Assembly: GCA_016870595.1 (NCBI GenBank)
Contig: VGBI01000008.1
Span: 1 to 53,404 of the forward strand
Length of the DNA stretch: 53,404 bases
From: Actinomycetota bacterium
GTDB lineage: Bacteria > Actinomycetota > Acidimicrobiia > IMCC26256 > PALSA-555
Direction of reading: 5' to 3'
Below, piece after piece: positions 1-6,953 of this stretch. Below the pieces are notes generated by a model. The model searched no databases. It saw only the letters and a list, made by a program, of their open reading frames with translations, and was not told the origin of the DNA. Numbering within the stretch: position 1 is the first letter of the stretch; each line of letters starts with the position of its first letter. The position numbers and the translations under genes were made by a program.

Positions 1-411
1 GCGCAGGATGTGCCAGGGCACCACGTTGGCGTGGTGCTCGAGGTGACTGAGGACGATGGCGTCGCCGGGCTGCAGGTTGGCCCGGGCCCATGAGTAGGCG
101 ACGAGGTTGATGGCCTCGGTGGCGTTGCGGGTGAAGACGATCTCGCGTGACTCCCGGGCGCCCACGAAGCGTGCGACCTTGGTGCGGGCCGCCTCGAACA
201 GCGTGGTCGCCTCCTCGGCGATCGTGTAGGCGCCCCGGTGCACGTTGGCGTACGACTCGCGGTAGACGCGGTCCATGGCGTCGAGCACGGCCTGGGGCTT
301 CTGGGCCGACGAGGCCGAGTCGAGGTAGACCAGGCGCTTGCCCCGCACCTCGCGGCGCAGGATCGGGAAGTCGGCCTGGATGCGGGCGACGTCGAGGGCG
401 GTCGTGCTCAC
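1..411 (-). CDS. sufS: Cysteine desulfurase SufS, N-terminal part (runs off the window)
   Basis: The ORF track misses this gene because its stop lies outside the window; I translated it from the minus strand. It begins at a GTG and reads V-S-T-T-A-L-D-V-A-R, then 'RREVRGKRLVYLDSASSAQKP', 'YANVHRGAYTIAEEAT', 'NATEAINLVAYSWA' and 'VLSHLEHHANVVPW'. These are the N-terminal signatures of class V PLP-dependent cysteine desulfurases of the SufS type, which release sulfur from cysteine for Fe-S assembly. About 137 residues are present; the PLP lysine and the active-site cysteine lie beyond the edge. Its GTG overlaps the sufC stop by 4 bp (GTGA), so it is probably translationally coupled to sufC. Family assignment is firm. 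Confidence 0.93.
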   Translation of the reverse strand, partial: MSTTALDVARIQADFPILRREVRGKRLVYLDSASSAQKPQAVLDAMDRVYRESYANVHRGAYTIAEEATTLFEAARTKVARFVGARESREIVFTRNATEAINLVAYSWARANLQPGDAIVLSHLEHHANVVPWHILR

Positions 412-1166
412 GCCGACACCTCGGTCCGGAATGCGTCGAAGCCGTCACGCTCGACCCGGGCCGCGACCTCGGGCCCACCGCTGACGGCGATCCGGCCGTC
501 GAGGAGCACGTGCACGCGGTCGGGGGCGAGGTGGTCGAGGATCCGCTGGTAGTGGGTGATCACGAGGAGGGCCAGCGCGGGCCGGTCGGCCCGGATCTCC
601 TGGATGCTGCGGGCGACGTCGACGAGGGCGTCGATGTCGAGGCCGGAGTCGGGCTCGTCGAGCACGGCGAGGTCGGGCTCCATCAGCGCCATCTGCAGGA
701 TCTCGTTCTTCTTGCGCTCCCCGCCCGAGAACCCCTCGTTGAGGTAGCGGGAGACGAAGCGGTCGTCCATGCCGAGCCGCCCGGACCACGCCAGCACCGC
801 CATGCGCACCTCGAGGACCGAGAAGTCGGCGATCCCCTTGCGGTTGGCCAGTGCCTGGCGCAGGAAGTTCAAGACGCTGACCCCGGGGATCGCCTCGGGG
901 TGCTGGAAGCCGAGGAACATGCCCCGGGCCGCCCGGCCGTCGGGTCCGAGGTCGGTGACGTCCTCGCCCCGGAAGCGGATCCGGCCCGCGGTCACCGTGT
1001 ACCCAGGGTCGGCGAGGAGGGTCTTGGCCAGCGTGGACTTGCCGGAGCCGTTGGGGCCCATGAGCGCGTGCACCTCGCCCTCGGGCACGGCCAGCGACAC
1101 GCCCCGGAGGATCTCGTGGTCGCCGACGGCGACATGGAGGTCGTCGAGCTCGAGGACGGGAGCCAT
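408..1166 (-). CDS. sufC: Fe-S cluster assembly ATPase SufC
   Basis: A 252-residue ABC-type ATPase of the normal SufC length. Visible motifs are Walker A 'GPNGSGKSTLAKTL' (about residues 36-49), the SufC-typical 'GMFLGFQHPEAIPGV', the signature 'EGFSGGERKKNEILQ', Walker B 'LAVLDEPDSGLDID' and the switch histidine in 'LLVITHYQRIL'. SufC powers the SufBCD scaffold that builds Fe-S clusters in the cytoplasm. It is the first gene here, followed by sufS with a 4-bp overlap. sufB and sufD are not upstream: the next gene on that side is a glycosyltransferase, so they must lie beyond sufS or elsewhere. The ATG sits 6 nt after a TACACT hexamer, consistent with a leaderless mRNA. Confidence 0.96.
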   Translation of the reverse strand: MAPVLELDDLHVAVGDHEILRGVSLAVPEGEVHALMGPNGSGKSTLAKTLLADPGYTVTAGRIRFRGEDVTDLGPDGRAARGMFLGFQHPEAIPGVSVLNFLRQALANRKGIADFSVLEVRMAVLAWSGRLGMDDRFVSRYLNEGFSGGERKKNEILQMALMEPDLAVLDEPDSGLDIDALVDVARSIQEIRADRPALALLVITHYQRILDHLAPDRVHVLLDGRIAVSGGPEVAARVERDGFDAFRTEVSA

Positions 1167-1172
1167 GCCCGT

Positions 1173-1201
1173 AGTGTAATTCCCACTACCGCCGTAGTGG
1201 A
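1173..1201 (-). promoter_or_regulatory. suf promoter with palindromic operator
   Basis: On the minus strand a -10-like TACACT (complement of 1173-1178) lies 6 nt before the sufC ATG, the spacing of leaderless promoters. Just upstream is a perfect inverted repeat, CCACTAC-CGCC-GTAGTGG (1183-1200), placed between the predicted -35 and -10. A partial third copy (GTAGTG, 1171-1176) overlaps the -10. This is the geometry of a repressor site. The regulator is not in the window; SufR or an Rrf2/IscR-type protein would be expected for suf genes, but that is inference. Confidence 0.6.
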
Positions 1202-1227
1202 AAAGTCCGGGAGCGCCCGTGCCGCCG

Positions 1228-2355
1228 TCAGCGTCGGCCGGCGGCGGCCCGGGTGAGCTCGTCGGCGATGCGCCCGGGCGGATCCGGGGCCCGCAGGGGC
1301 GGCCGGCGGCGGCGGCGCTCGGCCGACGTGGGCCCGGTGGTCCCGAGCCGGTCGGCGAGCGCGGTGGCGAGGGCGGCGGCGTCGCCGACCCGGACCAGGT
1401 CGGCCGCGCCCGGGGCGGCCGCCGCGGCGATCTCCCGGGGCCCGCCCGCGTCGGACATCACCACCGGGGTCCCGCAGGCCAGGGCCTCCACCGCCACGAG
1501 GCCGTAGGGCTCGGGCTCGGTCGACGGCACGGCGAGCACGTCGAGGTCGGCGAGCAGCTCGGCGACGTCGGTGCGGGGACCGAGCCAATGGGTGCGGGGC
1601 AGGGTGGCGGCGAGGACGTGCAGCGCCTCGGCGTAGGCCTCCTTGCCGCGCACCGGCGCGCCCGCCACCACGAGGTGCGCGTCGGGGACCCGGGCCCGCA
1701 CGAGCGGCAGCGCGTCGAGCAGCACCTCGACGCCCTTCCACGTGTCGATCCGCCCGGCCATCCCGATCACCGGTACGTCGTCGGGGATCCCGGCCCCGGC
1801 CCGGAACGTCCCGGCGCGCGCGGGGGAGAACTCGGCGGGGTCGGCCGTCTCGTGGACGACGACGACGTCGGCACCTGGGAGCTGGTCGGCGACCGCCTGC
1901 GACACCGCGAGCACCCGCGTCGCGAAGTGCCGGGTGAGCACCTGCTCGACCCGCAGTGCCGCCGTCGATTGCACGGTGATCTCGCGGGCGTGCCACACGT
2001 GGGGCCGCCGGGTCAGGGCCGCGGCGGCCCAGCCGTACCACGAGTGCAGCGAGTTCGAGTGCACGACGTCGATGTCGAGGGCGCGGATCAGCCGGGTGAT
2101 CCGACCCACGGCGACCGGCCAGCCGGCCCCGTAGCGCGCCCAGTCCGCGGATCCGTGCGACGTCGAGATGCGGGCCATGGGCACGACGTGCACCGCGGCG
2201 CCCGCCGCCTCGAGCCCCGGCCGCAGCGGCGGATCGGCCGGGACGACGACGTGGCACTCGAACGCCGCGGGTGGCAGGCTGCGCAGCATCCTGACCAGGG
2301 CCTGATCCGAGCCGCCGCGCTCGGCGACGGGTTGGATCGTGAGCAGCCGGACCAT
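1228..2355 (-). CDS. Family 4 glycosyltransferase
   Basis: The ORF track starts this frame at 2598, but the recognisable protein begins at the ATG at 2355 ('MVRLLTIQPVAERGGSDQAL'), giving about 375 residues, normal for GT4. It has an N-terminal Rossmann domain with the 'GGSDQAL' acceptor-side loop. The C-terminal nucleotide-sugar half shows 'IGMAGRIDTWKGVEVLLDAL' and 'VPSTEPEPYGLVAVEALACG', the E-x7-E region typical of retaining GT4 enzymes. It probably adds a sugar to a surface glycan; donor and acceptor cannot be read from sequence. It is divergent from the next GT4 gene, their start codons sharing one CATG, so its promoter must lie inside the neighbour or the true start is further in. Confidence 0.85.
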   Translation of the reverse strand: MVRLLTIQPVAERGGSDQALVRMLRSLPPAAFECHVVVPADPPLRPGLEAAGAAVHVVPMARISTSHGSADWARYGAGWPVAVGRITRLIRALDIDVVHSNSLHSWYGWAAAALTRRPHVWHAREITVQSTAALRVEQVLTRHFATRVLAVSQAVADQLPGADVVVVHETADPAEFSPARAGTFRAGAGIPDDVPVIGMAGRIDTWKGVEVLLDALPLVRARVPDAHLVVAGAPVRGKEAYAEALHVLAATLPRTHWLGPRTDVAELLADLDVLAVPSTEPEPYGLVAVEALACGTPVVMSDAGGPREIAAAAAPGAADLVRVGDAAALATALADRLGTTGPTSAERRRRRPPLRAPDPPGRIADELTRAAAGRR

Positions 2356-3544
2356 GCGCGTCGCCCTCAACCTCGAGCAGCTCCTCCAGCCGACTCCGGG
2401 CGGGATCGGCCGGTACGCCGCGGAGTTGGCGAGGGTACTGCCCACTCTCCCAGCGTCCGACGACCCGGGCGCGGGCGCAGCCGACGACCCGGGCGCGGCC
2501 GTCGACGCGGGCGCGGTCGAGGTCGTCCCGTTCGTCGCCCGCCACCCCGGCCCGGTGGTGGACGCGACGATGCGGGCGGCCGGGCTCGGCCCCGCCACCG
2601 TCCTCCCGTGGCCGCGCCCGCTGCTCTACGAGCTCTGGAACCGGTGGGGCCGGGCCGATCCGCTCCGCCGTCTGCCCGCCGGGGCGGTCGACGTCGTGCA
2701 CGCACCCTCGGTGGCGGTCCCGCCGCGGCGCCGGACGCCGCTGGTGGTCACCGTGCACGACGCCGCCCCGATGCGGTTCCCCGACACCTATCCGCCCCGG
2801 GGCCGGCGCTTCCACGAACAGGGGGTGCGGGCGGCGGCGGCGCGGGCCGACGCGGTCGTGGCCCCGACCGCGGTGGCCGCCGACGAGGTCGCCGAGTTCA
2901 CCGCGATCCCCCGGGACCGGATCGTCCCCATCCACCACGGGGTGGACCACACGCCGGCCACCGACGCCGAGGTCGCGGCGGCCCGGGCCGACCTCGGGCT
3001 CGGCGATCGTCCGTACGTGTGCTGGGTCGGGACGCTCGAGCCCCGCAAGGACGTCGGGGTGCTGATCGACGCGTTCGCCCGGCTCGTCGATCGGGACGAC
3101 CCCCCGCACCGACTCGTGCTCGTGGGTCCGAGCGGATGGCTCGACGGCGCCGGGGCCGCCGTGACGCGGGCTGCGACCCTCGGCGACCGGGTCCGCTTCA
3201 CCGGAGCCGTCCCGGCCGACCGTCTGCGCGCGCTCTACGGCGGTGCCGACTGCTTCGCGCTGCCGAGTCGTCACGAGGGCTTCGGGCTCCCCGTGCTCGA
3301 GGCCGCGGCGCAGGGCACGGCGGTGTTGGCGTCCGACCTCCCGGTGCTGCGGGAGATCGCGGGCACGGCGGCGCGCTTCGTCCCCGTCGGGGACGTGGAG
3401 GCGTGGACCCACGCGCTCGGCGACCTCCTCCGAGACGACGCCGCGCGCGCCGCCCTGGGCGCAGCCGGTCGGGCGCGGGCCGCCGAGTTCACCTGGGCGC
3501 GCAGCGCGCGCGCCCACCTCGCCGTCTACCGGTCCGTCTGCTGA
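2354..3544 (+). CDS. Family 4 glycosyltransferase (mannosyltransferase-like)
   Basis: I start at the ATG at 2354 ('MRVALNLEQLLQPTPGGIGRYAAEL') rather than the track's 2339, because the former is the classic GT4 N-terminus with a GGIGRY loop. About 396 residues. The C-terminal domain shows 'YVCWVGTLEPRKDVGVLIDAF', 'LVLVGPSGW' and 'LPSRHEGFGLPVLEAAAQG', the donor-binding signature of retaining GT4 mannosyl/rhamnosyl-type transferases. Residues around 40-60 are a low-complexity DDPGAG-type repeat. The stop codon lies inside an 18-bp tandem repeat that carries on past the gene. Specific substrate unknown. Convergent with the metallo-hydrolase downstream. Confidence 0.87.
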   Translation: MRVALNLEQLLQPTPGGIGRYAAELARVLPTLPASDDPGAGAADDPGAAVDAGAVEVVPFVARHPGPVVDATMRAAGLGPATVLPWPRPLLYELWNRWGRADPLRRLPAGAVDVVHAPSVAVPPRRRTPLVVTVHDAAPMRFPDTYPPRGRRFHEQGVRAAAARADAVVAPTAVAADEVAEFTAIPRDRIVPIHHGVDHTPATDAEVAAARADLGLGDRPYVCWVGTLEPRKDVGVLIDAFARLVDRDDPPHRLVLVGPSGWLDGAGAAVTRAATLGDRVRFTGAVPADRLRALYGGADCFALPSRHEGFGLPVLEAAAQGTAVLASDLPVLREIAGTAARFVPVGDVEAWTHALGDLLRDDAARAALGAAGRARAAEFTWARSARAHLAVYRSVC

Positions 3545-3590
3545 GGCCGGTCCGTCTGCTGAGCCCGGTCCGTCTGCTGAGCCCGGTCCG
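3529..3590. repeat. 18-bp tandem repeat, about 3.4 copies
   Basis: The unit CCGGTCCGTCTGCTGAGC occurs at 3529-3546 (last base g), 3547-3564 and 3565-3582, with a partial fourth copy at 3583-3590. The first copy contains the stop codon of the upstream glycosyltransferase. As 18 is a multiple of three, each further copy repeats the same in-frame TGA. The repeat fills most of the gap between two convergent genes. No strong hairpin is evident. Confidence 0.9.
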
Positions 3591-3623
3591 TGGTGATCCC
3601 CGCTCCGGCGCGGTGCGGGGCGA

Positions 3624-4235
3624 TCACCAGCCCCGGTCGGCCCACTCCTGGAGGTACGGACGCTCGTGGGCGAGCGTGGTGTCGAGGCCGTGTCCGGGCA
3701 TGACCAGCAGGTCGCCCGCCAAGGCGAACAGCCGACGGTCGATGGACTCGAGGATGCGGGGGAAGTCGCCCTCGGGCGACCGGGTGTTGCCCGGTCCCCC
3801 GGGGAACAGGGTGTCGCCGGTGAACAGCACCGGGTGCCCCTCGATCCGGAACGAGGTCGAGCCCGGGGTGTGCCCGGGGTTGTGGATCGTGCGGAGGCGC
3901 AGGCGACCCACCTCGATCACCTCGTCGTCGGGCAGCACGAAGTCGTAGCCCGGGAGCATCGCGGCGTCGGCCTCGGCGATCCCGACGTCGATCCCGGCGT
4001 CGCGCAGGGCCGTCACCGCCTGGATGTGGTCCCAGTGGCCGTGGGTCGTGAGGACCCGCCGGACCCCGCTGGCCCGGGCCACCTCGAGCAGCAGGTCGTG
4101 CTCGTTGGCCGCGTCGACGATCACGGCGTCGCCGGAGGTCGTGCACCGGACCACGTACACGTTGTTCTCGAACGGGCCGACCACCAGCTTGTCGACCCGG
4201 ACGCCGGTGGCCTCGTAGTGGGGACGCCGGGGCAT
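3624..4235 (-). CDS. Metallo-beta-lactamase-fold hydrolase (glyoxalase II-like)
   Basis: About 203 residues, starting at the ATG at 4235 ('MPRRPHYEATGVRVDKL'); the track's longer form is upstream noise. The zinc motif HxHxDH is intact as 'THGHWDH', followed by 'NPGHTPGSTSF', 'FTGDTLFPGGPGNT' and 'MPGHGLDTTL', which supply the remaining metal-binding histidines and aspartate. This pattern fits the hydroxyacylglutathione hydrolase/persulfide dioxygenase-like branch, with short-chain thioester hydrolysis most likely. The substrate is not determinable, and glutathione itself is unlikely in an actinobacterium. A TACCCT hexamer lies 6 nt before the ATG, consistent with leaderless expression. It is divergent from the acyl-CoA dehydrogenase. 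Confidence 0.88.
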   Translation of the reverse strand: MPRRPHYEATGVRVDKLVVGPFENNVYVVRCTTSGDAVIVDAANEHDLLLEVARASGVRRVLTTHGHWDHIQAVTALRDAGIDVGIAEADAAMLPGYDFVLPDDEVIEVGRLRLRTIHNPGHTPGSTSFRIEGHPVLFTGDTLFPGGPGNTRSPEGDFPRILESIDRRLFALAGDLLVMPGHGLDTTLAHERPYLQEWADRGW

Positions 4236-4241
4236 GGGTCG

Positions 4242-4247
4242 AGGGTA
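4242..4247 (-). promoter_or_regulatory. -10 element of the metallo-hydrolase gene (leaderless)
   Basis: TACCCT on the minus strand, then 6 nt (cgaccc), then the ATG. The sirtuin gene near 51.79 kb has the same cgaccc spacer after TAGCCT. Confidence 0.55.
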
Positions 4248-4293
4248 ACGGTCCCCGGCCGCGGGGCCGGGCCGGGGGCGGTGACGGACGGTG

Positions 4294-4299
4294 TAGGTT
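4294..4299 (+). promoter_or_regulatory. Possible -10 element of the acyl-CoA dehydrogenase gene
   Basis: TAGGTT in the divergent 165-bp gap. It would give a leader of roughly 95 nt ending in the AGGAGG ribosome binding site at about 4390. No convincing -35 is visible. Confidence 0.35.
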
Positions 4300-4400
4300 G
4301 CCACCGGCCCGGGTCCCGCCCGACCGGTCCCGGCCCGCGAACCGCACCGTCAGCCGGATCGGCATCGACCGCCCGACCGGCACGACCAGGAGGACCCGTC

Positions 4401-5531
4401 ATGAACTTCGCCTTCTCGGAGGAGCAGGAGCAACTCCGCGACGCCGTCCGGCGGTTCATGGAGACCAAGTCGGCGTCCGAGGACGTCCGGCGGCTGATGG
4501 AGACCACCGACGGCTACGACCCGGCCGTGTGGGCCCAGATGGCCAACGAGCTCGGGCTCCAGAGCCTCGCCATCCCCGAGGAGTTCGGGGGGCAGGGCTT
4601 CACCTTCGTCGAGCTCGGCATCGTGCTCGAGGAGATGGGCCGGGTGCTGCTGTGCGCCCCCTACTTCTCCTCGGTGGTGCTCGCGGCCAACGCGATCCTC
4701 AACGCCGGGACCGACGCGCAGAAGGCCGAGCTCCTGCCCGGCATCGCGGCGGGCGAGACCATCGCGGCGCTCGCGTTCACCGAGCCGAACGGCAAGTGGG
4801 ACGCCGACGGGATCACCATGGAGGCGGTCGGCGGTGGCGACGCCTACACCCTGACCGGCACCAAGCACTTCGTCATCGACGGGCACACCGCCGACACCAT
4901 CGTGGTGGTGGCGCGTCAGGCGGGGACCACCGGCGAGGACGGCATCGGGTTCTTCGTCGTCGCGGGTGACGCCGCCGGCCTCACCCGCACCCCGCTCGCC
5001 ACCATGGACCAGACCCGCAAGCAGGCCCGGCTCGACTTCGCCGGGGTGGCGGCCACGCCGCTCGGCACCGTGGGCGCGGGCTGGCCGGCCCTGTCCAAGA
5101 CGCTCGACCAGGCTGCGGTCGCGATGGCCAACGAGAGCATCGGCGGCGCGCAGAAGTGCCTCGAGATGGCGGTCGAGTACGCCAAGGTGCGCGTGCAGTT
5201 CGGCCGTCCGATCGGATCGTTCCAGGCCATCAAGCACAAGTGCGCCGACATGCTGCTCGAGGTGGAGTCGGGCAAGTCGGCGGCCTACTACGCCGCCTGG
5301 GCGGCCGGCGAGGACAACGAGGAGCTCCCCGTGGTGGCGAGCCTGGCCAAGGCCTACGTCTCCGACGCCTACTTCCACGCCGCGGCCGAGAACATCCAGA
5401 TCCACGGCGGGATCGGGTTCACCTGGGAGCACGACGCCCACCTGTACTTCAAGCGGGCCAAGAGCTCCGAGATCCTCCTTGGCGATGCCACCTATCACCG
5501 CGAGCTCCTCGCCCAGCGCATCGGCATCTGA
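4401..5531 (+). CDS. Acyl-CoA dehydrogenase
   Basis: A 376-residue protein from the ATG at 4401, preceded by a good AGGAGG site ('ccaggaggacccgtc'). The architecture is that of FAD-dependent acyl-CoA dehydrogenases. It has an N-terminal helical domain ('FSEEQEQLRDAVRRFMETKS'), a middle beta domain ('ALAFTEPNGKWD', 'HFVIDGHTADTIVVVA') and a C-terminal helical domain ('QFGRPIGSFQAIKHKCADM', 'IQIHGGIGFTWEHDAHLYFKRA'). The last contains the QxHGGxGFTxE signature common in steroid/branched-chain type actinobacterial enzymes. It should oxidise an acyl-CoA at the alpha-beta bond and pass electrons to ETF. Substrate unknown; a FadE-type role in lipid or sterol catabolism is possible. It stands alone, with no partner dehydrogenase subunit next door. 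Confidence 0.93.
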   Translation: MNFAFSEEQEQLRDAVRRFMETKSASEDVRRLMETTDGYDPAVWAQMANELGLQSLAIPEEFGGQGFTFVELGIVLEEMGRVLLCAPYFSSVVLAANAILNAGTDAQKAELLPGIAAGETIAALAFTEPNGKWDADGITMEAVGGGDAYTLTGTKHFVIDGHTADTIVVVARQAGTTGEDGIGFFVVAGDAAGLTRTPLATMDQTRKQARLDFAGVAATPLGTVGAGWPALSKTLDQAAVAMANESIGGAQKCLEMAVEYAKVRVQFGRPIGSFQAIKHKCADMLLEVESGKSAAYYAAWAAGEDNEELPVVASLAKAYVSDAYFHAAAENIQIHGGIGFTWEHDAHLYFKRAKSSEILLGDATYHRELLAQRIGI

Positions 5532-5564
5532 CCGGTCCGCGCCCACGGACCGCGGGCGGCGGCC

Positions 5565-6080
5565 CTGAGCGAGCTCGCCGCCCTGGTCTACGGCGCGGCG
5601 GCGCTGCTCCTCCTCGTCGGCGGGGCGCTGAAGCTCGTCGATCCGTCGGGCTCGGTCGGCGCGCTGCGCGTCCTCGGGATCCCGGTCGCACCGGGAACGG
5701 TGCGGGGGATCGCCGCCGCCGAGGTCGCGCTCGGGGCCGTCGCGCTCGCCGTGTCGGTGCCCGTGGTCGCGATCGCGGTGGGGGTGTCGTACGCGACGTT
5801 CTTCGGGGTCACGGCCGTCGCGCTGGCCCGGCGGCTCCCGATCGACTCGTGCGGGTGCCTGGGGCGGCTCGAGACGCCACCCGGGGTCCGCCATCTCGTC
5901 GTGCTCGGCATCGGCGTGCTCGCCGCGTTCGCCGAGGTGGTCGACCCGACCCCGGCCGCCCTCGAGCGCCTCGGGGAGCGGGGCGGGGCCGGCGTGCTGT
6001 TCGGCCTCGGGGTCGCCCTGTGCACCGGCGTCGCGGTGGTCGCCTTCCGGGCGGGCCGACGGCCTGCGACCCCCCGGTAG
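5565..6080 (+). CDS. MauE/DoxX-like membrane protein, apparent CTG start
   Basis: The ORF track begins at a GTG at 5700, but the same frame codes for a convincing first membrane helix upstream ('ELAALVYGAAALLLLVGGAL' then 'KLVDPSGSVGALRVLGI'). Between the previous gene's stop (5531, same frame) and that helix there is no ATG, GTG or TTG; the only plausible initiator is CTG at 5565, giving about 171 residues and four membrane segments. 'SYATFFGVTAVALARRLPIDSCGCLGRL' carries the paired cysteines (CGC) seen in MauE-type proteins, which act in periplasmic disulfide chemistry. No partner cupredoxin or thioredoxin is adjacent. Function inferred only at family level. Confidence 0.65.
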   Translation: MSELAALVYGAAALLLLVGGALKLVDPSGSVGALRVLGIPVAPGTVRGIAAAEVALGAVALAVSVPVVAIAVGVSYATFFGVTAVALARRLPIDSCGCLGRLETPPGVRHLVVLGIGVLAAFAEVVDPTPAALERLGERGGAGVLFGLGVALCTGVAVVAFRAGRRPATPR

Positions 6081-6083
6081 CGT
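6078..6083 (+). promoter_or_regulatory. -10 element for the 6091 gene (leaderless)
   Basis: TAGCGT followed by 7 nt and the GTG start. The TAG stop of the upstream gene forms the first three bases of the hexamer. Confidence 0.5.
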
Positions 6084-6090
6084 TCGCGCC

Positions 6091-6543
6091 GTGGACACCC
6101 TCGTCGTGCTGCTGCTCGTCGTCGGACTCGTGGTCGCGATCGCGGCGGTGCTCGTGGTCCGGGAGGCCATCCGTCTCGCCACGGCGCCGCCCCCCGTGGT
6201 CTTCGCGTTGGACGAGGCCTACGAGTGGGTGGTGGAGCGTCTCCCCGACGAGGTCGCCGCGACCCTCACCCCCGCCGACGTGCAGCGGATCCTGCGGTAC
6301 CAGGTGGATCTCTTCGACCGGTCGGGGGTGACCGGCAGCGGCACCAACGGCTCCACCCCGCACGCCCCGTCGGTCGTGGGGACCGCGGAGCTGGTCGACG
6401 AGATCGTGCGGCGGTCCGAGGCCGATGCCGACCCGTTCATCCCCGAGCAGGTGTACCCGGTGGTCGAGATCCTGCTCGAGTACCTGGCTGCGACCGGGGC
6501 CGTGAGCGCGCCGGCCGACCCGGAGCCCCCCGACCCGACCTGA
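6091..6543 (+). CDS. Small membrane-anchored hypothetical protein
   Basis: A 150-residue protein starting at GTG ('MDTLVVLLLVVGLVVAIAAVLVV'), so it opens with one strong membrane helix (residues 3-24). A soluble acidic region with helical periodicity follows ('FALDEAYEWVVERLPDEVAATL', 'DVQRILRYQVDLFD', 'LVDEIVRRSEADADPFIPEQVYPVVEILLEYLA') and a Pro/Glu-rich tail. I do not recognise a family with confidence. The leaderless-type promoter and clean reading frame argue that it is real. It probably faces the cytoplasm on a single N-terminal anchor, but orientation is a guess. Confidence 0.7.
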   Translation: MDTLVVLLLVVGLVVAIAAVLVVREAIRLATAPPPVVFALDEAYEWVVERLPDEVAATLTPADVQRILRYQVDLFDRSGVTGSGTNGSTPHAPSVVGTAELVDEIVRRSEADADPFIPEQVYPVVEILLEYLAATGAVSAPADPEPPDPT

Positions 6544-6587
6544 CCCGGCGCGCCGTGCGATCGTGTCGGAAATACTGGGCGTCGGGG

Positions 6588-6614
6588 GGTGACGCGTGCT
6601 ACAAACGCGTCACC
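6588..6614. repeat. Perfect inverted repeat upstream of an extreme ribosome binding site
   Basis: GGTGACGCGT (6588-6597), a 7-nt loop GCTACAA, then ACGCGTCACC (6605-6614). The arms are 10 bp and perfect, ending 4 nt before AAAGGAGGTGGTCC. It could be an operator or, if transcribed, an RNA hairpin next to the ribosome binding site. Confidence 0.75.
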
Positions 6615-6637
6615 AGGGAAAGGAGGTGGTCCAACAC

Positions 6638-6679
6638 ATGCATGATCAACATGGGACCCTGGAGGTGCGCGGCCGCTAG
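6638..6679 (+). CDS. Candidate 13-residue leader peptide with near-perfect Shine-Dalgarno
   Basis: AAAGGAGGTGGTCC (6619-6632) pairs with the 16S rRNA 3' tail over 14 positions, allowing one G-U pair, far longer than the usual 5-6. The first ATG after it, 11 nt past GGAGG, opens M-H-D-Q-H-G-T-L-E-V-R-G-R-stop. A second ATG at 6642 opens another frame running to 6848 ('MINMGPWRCAAARRSRRPHT'), which looks less protein-like. Downstream to 6860 there is no clear gene, and a terminator-like hairpin follows. The ensemble resembles a short leader-peptide or ribosome-binding transcript. I cannot name a family; coding status is uncertain. Confidence 0.4.
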   Translation: MHDQHGTLEVRGR

Positions 6680-6860
6680 GCGTTCACGCCGGCCACACAC
6701 TCAGCCGGACCGCCAGGCGGAATCCCTCCGCCGCACCGGCACCGACTCGGCGGGATCTGGTCCCACCCGCACCCGACCGCCCATCGCAACTCCGCGGTGG
6801 CGCAGTCCTCAACGAGCGGTGTGCTCCACGAACACTCGGTCCTCGTGATCGACGGAGACA
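6680..6860. other. Non-coding stretch between leader ORF and terminator
   Basis: About 180 bases without a convincing gene. The overlapping +2 frame from 6642 stays open to 6848 but is Arg/Pro/Ser-rich and typical of random high-GC sequence. It may be the body of a short transcript ending at the hairpin at 6861-6887. Confidence 0.4.
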
Positions 6861-6887
6861 GTGGCCGGGGTCATCGACCCCGGCCAC
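6861..6887 (+). terminator. Strong terminator-like hairpin
   Basis: GTGGCCGGGGT, loop CATCG, ACCCCGGCCAC: 11-bp perfect arms followed by 'ttccgttgcg', only weakly U-rich as is usual at high GC. It would end the 6.6-kb leader-like transcript before the leaderless promoter at 6941. Confidence 0.7.
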
Positions 6888-6940
6888 TTCCGTTGCGTGC
6901 GCGTGTTGCCCGGGTGGGCGCGGCCCGGCGGTCGGGGGAG

Positions 6941-6946
6941 TAGGTT
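6941..6946 (+). promoter_or_regulatory. -10 element for the 6954 gene (leaderless)
   Basis: TAGGTT, then 7 nt (tcggtcc), then ATG. Confidence 0.55.
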
Positions 6947-6953
6947 TCGGTCC

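Noticed and set aside
992-3517. 841-residue minus-strand ORF
   Set aside because: Arg/Gly/Pro-rich shadow frame across sufC and two glycosyltransferases; no motif.
3526-4383. Minus-strand ORF with TDRAQQ repeats
   Set aside because: It is the other-strand, other-frame reading of the 18-bp tandem repeat and the metallo-hydrolase gene.
6619-6632. Fragment of rRNA (anti-sense to 16S 3' end)
   Set aside because: Only the 14-nt pairing region is present; flanks do not match rRNA. An extended ribosome binding site explains it.
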